DNA from: Favolaschia claudopus
Lineage: Eukaryota > Basidiomycota > Agaricomycetes > Agaricales > Mycenaceae
NCBI GenBank assembly: GCA_037176885.1
Contig: JAWWNJ010000148.1
Span: 248,001-312,000, forward strand
Length of the DNA stretch: 64,000 bases
Direction: 5' to 3'
This document shows positions 56,053 to 64,000 of the stretch, piece after piece; within the stretch, counting starts at the first letter, position 1, and each line of letters begins with the position of its first letter. The notes under the pieces are model-generated. The model was not told the origin of the DNA. It worked only from the letters and a program-made list of their open reading frames with translations, and ran no database searches. Both the position numbers and the translations under genes were made by a program.

Positions 56053-59000
56053 TTATTGGCTTGATTTTATCTGTTTATGTTTATGTGCAACAGAGTGAGA
56101 AGTGGATTGTGTATCTGACCTCTCCCTGCCCTTTTTCTCCGGACTTCCAAAGGGTGTTAACACTTCATCTTCATATGACTCCCATCCATCGACTGCATCA
56201 CTGTTTGGAATTGTGTATTCAGTTCTGAATCTGGAAGTCTCATCATCTGTTATGCCCAAAGCTTGTTCCTCAGCATGTCGAATATGAGTCTCTATCCAAA
56301 ATTGAGGAGGGACCTTTGGTGGTGTTTTACCTGATGTTGAGTGTTCGGAAATAAGGTGAAAAACAGCATTATATTTCCAGATGGTTTTTCGGTTGCCAGA
56401 TTTTGAAATAGGGCATAATGGGCATTGTAGAGGAACATTTGTGCATGGTGATGCCTCAGTGGAGGTCTTGGCAGCTTTGTACATCATTTTTGCATAATGG
56501 TAAGAACAGTTAGATGTGATCTGTACTGTGGTGCGGGTTTTTTTGTTATAAGTCAATTGTGTGTGACATTCGCCTTCCAGCCCGCACCATCCACAAGGCT
56601 CTGCAGCAACTGTGGTATCAGGCGATAGTTTAGGGTCATGTTTGTTGCGCATGGCAAAGAGAATGTGGTGGCCAACGTGGTTGCGCATACCATTCAATTT
56701 TATGGTCGCATGACAAAGTTTACATTCAACCAGTTCTTTTGCATCTAACTTCGGTGTCAACCGCACATGAGATGGTATGTTGACACAAAAAGATTTATTG
56801 CCTGGCATTCATAGTTAAGATAGTATATACTTCAAGAAGCTTGCTTACCATCCAGAGCCCGGTAAGGCACAGATAAGTTGTTCACCTCAGGGAGATTATT
56901 GATTCGAGTGGCAGTATCGTCATTTTCTGGATCCAGCATTTCCCAAGCGAAATCTTTGGTTTCCTCTAATTGTGAGGATGTGATTGTCCATGTTGATTTC
57001 TCAATATCATTGTCCTGTGAGACATTGGGGGCAAGAGGATAAATTTCGGATGAAGGGACAGAGAGCAAAAGTTGTCTGTTTTTTGTCTGTGCAGCTCCCA
57101 CACTGGAGTCAAGCACAAGAAATTTCTGGTTCCATTGCCATGTGTCTTTTTCTACAGACTGAGTCATCTCCATGAGCTGACCTATGATTGTAATTCCCAA
57201 GTTTGGATTCTCTTGTTCATCAAGATGTATAGCAGAGACTGGTGTGGTTTGATTCTCTCTCTTGAACTCCTTGATAAGCAATGTACATAGACAGATTTCT
57301 TCCTTGGTTTTGACCAGGACTCCGGCGAGATCATCAATTTTAACCATATCCTCTTCTTCTAAAGGATCAAAATCAATGTCAAGCCGTTTCTGGTGGAAGT
57401 CCGCAACAGCCATTCCTTGAACTCGCTGTGTTCTCAGTGATGACTTTTTGCTACGGTTTGATGCAAGACCTGCTATCAGAGTGGATTTCAGATATTTTTT
57501 TCCCTCCTTGTCTGTCAAGCACTTTTCAACTATATCAGGTATCTTTTCAGCATCGATATCATCCAGATTTTCAGGGAAATAATTGTCCACATCAAGACCC
57601 AGTGAGTCTGCAGTTTGTTGTGGCCCTTCATCCGCCTCAATCAATGTGCGGTTGACTTGTTCAGATGAAAGAGAGGTTGCATTAGGGTCAATTGGATCGG
57701 CAACAGGAAAACGTTCATTTTCCATTTCGGAGCGGACATCATTAGGAGAGAATGAAGCTCCAACATATTCTCCCATTGGCCGCAAATGATCCCAAGCTGA
57801 ATCAACGAACAGTTCTTCCCAATCCACTGCTATATCCCCATTGAAATATTTTGCCAGGACAGCATCAGCATCTTTCCGTCCAAGTTCCCACTCTTGTGGT
57901 ATGTTCACATGTCCAACTACAACATCACCTAGCCATGATGCAGGATTTATGTGGTCAATGCCAAGGGCCCCGGTGAGTTTCAGTTTTCGATGCCCACGGT
58001 CAAGATCTGGATTTTTTTGAAAAGTTGAATTGATAAGTGTCCCTGTTGCAATTTTCTGAGACAACTGATAAATGTCAAAGTTGGAGGCATGATCTATTGT
58101 CCTTGTATCACAGAAGACACCTTCCAATCGATCAGTCCCATCTAGGATGATATAAAATTTGAGTGTTGGATCCAGAACCTGTAGTCGAGCAGTGGTGATG
58201 ACAATACATCGGACAATGAGCTGTGAGTCTGCAAATAGTGGATTGGTAAGGAAATTTGTTTGATGCTTCAGATACATTGCGGTGCAGAGATGGCTATAGG
58301 TTGACAGTGATCGGATTTGTTGAGAAAGGCTTTGCCTGACATCAATGAATGGGAAGATGAGATATCCTTCAAACTCTGAAAAGAAATTGATTGCATGTCG
58401 AATTTTCCTGTCACTAGGATTTTGGGGCATATCAAGTGTCCGCAACTGGTGCATTCTTTGAACTAGGGTGATGGCCTTGGGAACATTTTGTTTGTCTGCA
58501 GGATCAAGAAGTCCCTTAGCCGTTTCAAGGGTTATATTTGGTAACATAGTTAGATGCTTGATGACATCAGTTGGCTTCAGGACAGTGTCTGAAATAGCAA
58601 TGCCAAGCATGTGTCGAGTCAATGTTGCGAATCCTGAGTTTCTTTAACATCAAAACATCAAAAAGATAGATCATAGAGAGCTTACGTTTGGCTACATGCT
58701 TAAGATCAGAGCCAGGTATGACACCATGTTTTGAAGTATACTTGTTGATCCCAAGAAGCGGGGCCAAAATCTTTCCAAGTGGACTGTTGGGATCAACTTC
58801 TTGTTCCATGCAAATAGTAAACTTTGCCAGACGGAAGACACCATCCCCATCGCTTTCAATTGACCAGATAGGTCCATACATTTTTTCCCCGTTTGGATCA
58901 GTCTGCCATGCTTCAAGCACAGTTTTAAGCCATGCAGCAAATTGCAGTCCTGTTTCGGTCTTATCTGTAGGAGCTGCAACTATAGGCACAGCAGTGTAAT

Positions 59001-60631
59001 GTTGCTCATTTGCATATGGAGCAATTGCTACAACTGAAGCATCACAAGCATAGCAAACTCGAGTTTGGGATTTTTTATCTGTCTCTGCAAGTGCCTTTCG
59101 AACTTGCTCAACTGAGTCCAAAGAATCAACTTGAAGATTCACCCTGCTAGAATGCTCTCGGCAAAGGCCTAGGATGGCGTCTCGATCTGGACAGTAGCGA
59201 GGGCGTCCTTCCAGTGCAACACCATCAAACATCATAACATTCCCAGGTAGTTCCGAGCAGTTTGGAAATTTTGGAGGAGGCTTGATATCTGGGCAGAAGA
59301 AAGCCTGGATATTTGCATGGACCTCCTCTGATGTTGGAGTTGCAAGCGACGGCAGTAATTTTGGAACACGATGACGACGTCTAATTGTGGAAACAGAAGC
59401 TAGTCCCAAAGCCTTCTGTAATGCATACAGGAGTTTAGGTCCTCCAATAGCTTTGACCAAGAATGAGATATCAAGCTCTCGTTCATTGAACCCACCCCGC
59501 ACATGATAGAGTTTGCGAAGTGTTCTTTCTAAGATAACCAGAACCTTCCTTGGACTTGAACCTCGAGCAAGTGCTTGCTCCAGAATACGACGTAACCCAG
59601 CAACTTCTTCACTTGCAATCAAAGCAATTATCCTCTTGAAATCAGATATCTGGGTATTATTGCGTTTGTTGCTTTTCTTAGTATTATTCAACTGATTGTA
59701 GAACAAGGTCAATGATCAGCATTGTAAATGAGAAGTTTAGTAACCTGGGTTCGCATTATTTCAACTTGACGAAGCAATTTGGCGATAAGGGCATCTTTCT
59801 GCCGAGATGTCAAGTACCGCAGGTTTGTATGGCTTTTGACTTCCTTCGCCCGCTCCTGAACATTGGCAAAAGTGACACTCGATGGGAGTTGTTCACAGGG
59901 CTGACAAGCTTTTGTAGAATTCCCCTGGCTAGATCCCTTACATCGATCTGAGCGGAAGTAGATGGTATTAGTTTGTGAATCAAAGCTGATTGGCTCCCAT
60001 CCAATGTCTGGATTTTCATGGAGGATATAAGGGTAATCTCCCCAGACTGATCCAGTAGTCCATTTAACACCAATTCCCGGGCAGCCTTTCTTGTCTTCCA
60101 GTTCATCTAAATAGCAGCTCAGGCCTGAGTATATACCAAGAATAACCAAAACAGACCGTAAGTCTCTGGTTCTGGCTCGTCCGGAGTCGGATCTAAACTT
60201 TGTTTTTCAATTGGTGAAGAGGGTCGGGGTGTAGTTGCTCCCGGAGTTTCAAGCCCAGTATCTGAGCTTTCTTCTTGAGGGGCAGAGGGTATCAAGGGAG
60301 CTTGAGCCTGCTGTCTTGCAGCTAACTAGAAAGAATTATTCAAGTTGAACAACAGTGAAAGGTTTCAACCAATTCTAAACCAACTCACCCGAGCTTGTTT
60401 ACTTTGCTCTTTAGCTTGAGCAAGCAAGCAAGAAGTTCTGTGTAATCCTAGCCTATAGTCACTATTGCCAGCTGTTCCAGCTGTGACACTCATGCCACAC
60501 AAATCACAATCAACTTCATGAGTTCTTTTTGCGGCAATATAACGGGTTTGATATTCACGGATGCCATCAGGGGTAGATAATTGAAGGACCTGAGGCACAG
60601 ATGTTGGCTTTACTCGAGGTTTAGATGACAT
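56053..60631 (-). CDS. Element B putative transposase (six exons, ~1,443 aa)
   Basis: Exons 60389-60631, 60157-60325, 59745-60124, 58686-59691, 56849-58633 and 56053-56801 join in phase (4,332 nt); introns are 63, 32, 53, 52 and 47 bp. The 32-bp one is short and least certain, and an in-frame ATG at 60715 could add 28 residues. Residue numbers are approximate. The N-terminus has a C2HC module (Cys42, 45, His64, Cys68). Then come GVKWTTGSVWGDYPYILHEN, SRQKDALIAKL, MMFDGVALEGR (Asp420), SIESDGDGVFR (Asp545) and GSDLKHVAKR (Asp593, His596). A helical part (LDPADKQNVPKAITLVQ; LSQQIRSLSTYSHLCTAMYL) and DGTDRLEGVF (Glu770) follow. The C-terminus has three zinc-like clusters (CKLCHATI..H..H; CGWCGLEGEC; CTNVPLQCPLCP..H..H) and a KKGRERSD tail. 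The order resembles P-element/THAP9 transposases, with D420/D545/E770 the candidate triad; this is inference. The family is the same as in pseudogene A. Confidence 0.75.
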
Positions 60632-60773
60632 GGGGGATGAAACGAAGTGGATAACAGGTCCCCGGACGTATTTCAATGGGTTTGCAGATATATATACCTG
60701 TGATTCTCGCGACATTACCTCCAGGAAGTGATAGATTTCATTTGTTATACTTGCTATCATGGTAAATTAAGCC

Positions 60774-60981
60774 CATAAATACATTACTAGTATCACAGAA
60801 GCATAAAGGAACATGTTGAGGGCAAGAATAACCGTCGAGAAACGGCCCAAAACGCGTCAGAGGTTGAAGATTGGCGCGAGGACGCGTTGTTACGTGACCT
60901 GACAGCGGGATCAATGGCCATCACAAACACGAACATACTGCGAGGGTCAGGTTTTGATGGCGTTTGACAGATCGCCCCTTG
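60774..60981 (-). repeat. Element B right terminal inverted repeat (208 bp)
   Basis: It is the complement of the left repeat with one mismatch. It ends CCCCTTG before the GCAACGCC duplication. Confidence 0.95.
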
Positions 60982-60989
60982 GCAACGCC

Positions 60990-61095
60990 CAGGGGAACTT
61001 CTCCATTCCGGTGACGGCAAAACGGTCGATATTCGCACGGTGGGTCATTGTTTTCCCTTCTCCAAGGGGAAATCCCTCGGCCGGGAACCTCGGAT
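60990..61095 (-). repeat. Diverged copy of the 5.0-5.5 kb tandem unit
   Basis: GGGAACTTCTCCATTCCG, GGCAAAACGGT, CACGGTGGGTCATTGTTTTC and CAAGGGGAAATCCCTCGGCC are the complement of the unit at 5047-5515. The element B target site abuts it. Confidence 0.85.
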
Positions 61096-61131
61096 GATTA
61101 GAAACTTATCCAGGCCCCCGACTACTCCCTA

Positions 61132-61644
61132 GGTCCGTCCGCCCATTTGGGCAGATTTACCCTACTATCGTGCCAAATAGGTCTGGATTTGCGCAATGAC
61201 TCTGGATTTTCGATTTTCCCCCTCTCCCTTTTCAATTTGGACCTCCGGACTTTTCGAAATATATTTATATGCCTTTGGGCTACAGATCCTACAAGTTTCG
61301 TAGCGACACGGCAACAGGAAGGTAGTAAGAGAAACGAGCTTTCATCGAGGGATTTTGATGGATTGACAGCACAGATCAAAAACCTCGAGAAAACGGCGAA
61401 TGTTTCTTGCCATTGGACTTGCGTAGAATCGTAAGATTTGTAGCTCTACCTGTTGGGAATTAAGGTCCGGAGATTCAAAGTTCAAAGGGAGAAGAGAAAA
61501 ATCGAAAATCCAGAGCTGTCATTGTGCAAATCCAGACCTATTTGGCACGATAGTATGAATTTTCGGCGTTTGGAGGCAGATTTACCCTATCCGGACGGAA
61601 AATCGCAATTTTTGAGGGCAGATTTACCCTTTTCCGGACGGACC
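61132..61644. mobile_element. 513-bp fold-back MITE, GGTCCGTCCG ends
   Basis: GGTCCGTCCG and CGGACGGACC are flanked by TA at 61130-61131 and 61645-61646. Longer inverted arms (CGTGCCAAATAGGTCTGGAT at about 61169 and its complement near 61530) run through most of the element. GGGCAGATTTACCCT recurs near both ends. It is a non-coding mariner-type MITE. Confidence 0.85.
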
Positions 61645-61854
61645 TACATAGTAGGTTACTTATCCTATATCCTATAAGATAGACGTCACCCGGATCCGGC
61701 ACGTGGTTATGTAAGCCGAAACATCATGTCAACAAAGTCCTTATAACTCTAGGCACAACAACATATTGATAATTCTAAGACCACCAAACTGTAGCTAGGA
61801 GGTCTATCTACGATTTGATGGAACGGATTCAGCCAATAATTCCTTGTTGAAAAG

Positions 61855-64000
61855 TTATAAGGTGATCTTTCCAAAAAAGGCAACCCATTCTAAAAAGCTT
61901 ATTACTTTTGGGTCCACGTCAATGATCGAAAGTTCCGCCTCAGTCGCGACCAAATCGTCCGTAAAGGTTAGGCGATCTTGCCGATAGATGAATTTGAGGA
62001 TCTGGAGCATTTCAAACATTTTTGGGGAGAGGTTGTTGCGTCGTAGAGTGTCGGTTTCCTTGCTGGAGGAAAAAACTCGCTCGCAAGGGACAGCGGATGC
62101 TTGAACTGGCAGGACATCAAGCGCAACACAGAAGAGGTACTTGAATTTGAATTCGCGACGCTAAGAAGAATGAGAAATGAGAGTAATAATAAAGTACTAG
62201 ACCAGCTTACCTCCCAGTATGCGACGAGGTTGAAATTTTCGATCTCAGGATTTGTCTCATCAAGGAGACCCTCCGCTTCGTAAGCCGAAAGCTCGTCGTC
62301 GACGATCCGCTCATCCTCGAGCACTGCACGGCGCTCTGCCTCTGCCAAATCCTCTGCCGTTTGCGCCTCAGCGGAAGGTGTGGGAGCCGGTGCATCAATG
62401 TCCGGGTTGGACAATGATTTTGAGAGCGCGTTGAACCTCGCAAAGCCGGACGAAAGAGCTCGCGCACCGTGTGACGACGATGATGCGGCTACAGTGCGCC
62501 GACCTGCGGTTGCCGGAATCTGTCCCGCAGCGAGGTTAGACTCTCGATTCCGCGCCTCCTTGCGGAACTCCAGCATCTGCCAAATTTAATCAGTAAAGAT
62601 CAACATAGACAGTGATTTGACTGACCGAACCACGGATTGCCTTCCTCGCGTTATCTGCATCAGCTGCAGACCAATGCTCCCGAATCCACTCAAGTTTAAT
62701 GGACGGGTTCAAGACTAAAGTGGAAGACTGTTTAAATAAATCACCGGGCAAAACAATCTTACTCACTCATGGCAGTTGCATAGATTTTGGTACGCCGGGA
62801 CACCTTGAGATACTCATCGAGCTTGTCAATCATGGCGTTGATAGCGAACCCCAGCTTGTCAAGATCGGCAGCCAGGTTTTTGAGCATCACGATGAGCTGT
62901 TCGTACATGGGCAAGACAAACGAGAGGGTCGGTGTCTGTTCTCCGGAAACAATCTCTTGGATGGTGTGGGGAATGTGAAGAATTCGTCGGATGTCGCAAA
63001 GAACCTCGAAGACTTCTTGACGGAGTCGATAATCGCAGATGTCAGTGTGCTTCGGGTCATCCAGGAACTTGTCGACAGCCTGAGATGTAAAGTTAGGATA
63101 TTTAGACAGAGAGAATATAAGTGATAGATACACGAACCAGATACTGCTCAATAAGACGATCTATCATCAAGAAGGTCGCTGACCACCGTGTCTCGACATC
63201 TTTCAACAAACCAACAACCCGAAGTTTCCGCAATGGCTGTCCCGCCGCTGCGAAACCGCCCGCCTCGTTTCCGTCAACGATGGTTTTCTCAAAGTTCTCG
63301 CGGCGCTGGCCCGTGGCTCGGCATTGTGTAACAAGGGAGCGTGCGGATGCGACGGGATCGGAATTGATAGCGTCCCAATAGAGCAAATTCTCAAAGAGAG
63401 ATTGGGGAATGATGTCCCCGTTACGATCGAGAACAATATCCGGTTCGTATGTTGGGAACTCGGTAATTTCCGACAACCCAGCCTTGACTGCGAGATTAAT
63501 GACATGGGGGAAACAGCTAGGCAGTGGACCAGTTGAGAAGGGAGACGAGAAATCATGGGAAAAAGCCGCACCGTATACGATTGCCTTCGTCGTCGAATGG
63601 AATGCCAATTGCGTGGAATTCATCGCCTATCCGGTCCAATGCGGTGTTGTTGTTCGACGCATTGTCGCAGGTGATCATTCCCATCTATTTCAGTGTTAGA
63701 TACTGCAACGAGGTTCAAAAGTCAAGGTACCTTATGCAAACAGCCTATTTCTTTGACAATTTGCACGAAGATTTTGCCGATATTTGCACCCGTATGACTG
63801 CCTTGAATATGACGAAAGGCAACAAGCCTCGTCTTGAGCACCAAGCGACCCGCTTCGTCACGCACGAGGTAATGAGCGGTGACCGCCATGTGCGACGCTA
63901 AGTTGTGCTGGCTCCAGATATCAGTCGTGAAGGAAATCCGCCCAACAGCGCTCTAAAATACACGGTTTAGATACTATTATATTATCAAAGACGAAAGAAA
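61855..64000 (-). CDS. hAT-family transposase, 5' end beyond the window
   Basis: Exons 63731-63952, 63572-63684, 63138-63517, 62767-63079, 62626-62714, 62211-62576 and 61855-62160 are separated by introns of 46-58 bp; the joins I checked are in phase. An acceptor at 63953 shows that coding continues past the right edge. Motifs in order are SFTTDIWSQHNLASHMAVTA and FRHIQGSHTGANIG, then MITCDNASNNNTAL (catalytic-Asp region). Next come FPHVINLAVKAGL, VETRWSATFLMIDR and the C-terminal dimerisation region ASAVPCERVFSSSKETDTLR. hAT transposases cut and paste DNA with an RNase H-type core and give 8-bp duplications. Stop TAA at 61855-61857. No internal stop was seen, so the visible part may be intact. 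The left terminal repeat should lie between the stop and about 61650, but I did not identify it. Confidence 0.85.

Larger units (their letters stand above)
55830..60981 (-). mobile_element. Element B: complete 5.15-kb DNA transposon, P-like by inference
   Basis: Terminal inverted repeats of 208 bp (55830-56037 and 60774-60981) begin CAAGGGGCGATCTGTCAA and differ at one position (G versus A at the 19th base). GCAACGCC occurs immediately outside both ends (55822-55829 and 60982-60989) as an 8-bp target duplication. An alternative parse is a 10-bp GGCAACGCCC repeat with ends starting AAGGGG. Between the repeats lies one six-exon gene on the minus strand. An 8-bp duplication is known for P and hAT elements, and the protein is not hAT-like. 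Near-identical ends and an intact gene suggest recent or possible activity. Confidence 0.9.

Overview
The window looks like nuclear DNA of a mushroom-forming basidiomycete (Agaricomycetes). Introns are about 46-63 bp with GT..AG ends. Protein families include a fungal Zn(2)Cys(6) regulator, C2H2-type and zinc-ribbon proteins, chromovirus-type Gypsy, Copia, hAT and Tad-like LINE elements, and a large unnamed protein family that I recall as common in Agaricales. There are no prokaryotic features, rRNA or intact tRNA. Almost everything recognisable is mobile DNA or its debris, so this is an accessory, repeat-rich region. All family names are from memory of motifs; no database was searched.

Layout. 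0-5.5 kb: an imperfect inverted-repeat element; a tandem array in which each 121/122-bp unit is one 72-bp exon encoding an AT-hook plus one 49/50-bp intron; a TA-flanked MITE; a tandem repeat. 7.4-14.6 kb: two copies of a TA-MITE, an integrase-core-like gene between 57-bp inverted repeats, a Copia gag-protease remnant and a hAT remnant. 15.5-22.6 kb: the ends of a Copia element around unrelated repeats, including a 685-bp fold-back element and an endonuclease/RNase H relic. 23.5-35.6 kb: more MITE-like elements, a small spliced gene with acidic/basic tail, a decayed copy (A) of a large putative transposase gene, two more MITEs and a membrane-protein-like gene. 35.6-46.1 kb: a Gypsy chromovirus on the minus strand with 333-bp LTRs and target duplication GTCTG. 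Its gag is split by a 4.6-kb non-coding LTR element with 922-bp LTRs and target duplication ATAAA. 46.4-53.5 kb: zinc-ribbon and zinc-finger genes or remnants, a Harbinger-like MITE and a LINE 3' end. 53.8-64 kb: a Zn(2)Cys(6) transcription factor, then a complete 5,152-bp DNA transposon (B), another fold-back MITE, and a multi-exon hAT transposase running off the right edge.

The most notable system is element B (55830-60981): 208-bp terminal inverted repeats differing at one base, an 8-bp target duplication GCAACGCC, and one six-exon gene of about 1,443 codons whose introns join in phase. The protein belongs to the same family as copy A at 28.7-32.7 kb and shares two intron positions with it. 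Its layout (first Asp, SDG motif, D-x2-H motif, then D-x-LE-x-x-F) resembles P-element/THAP9 transposases. I infer that this family is a P-like DDE transposase with zinc modules at both ends. The AT-hook exon-intron array is the second notable structure: exon lengths stay multiples of three while intron lengths vary by one base.
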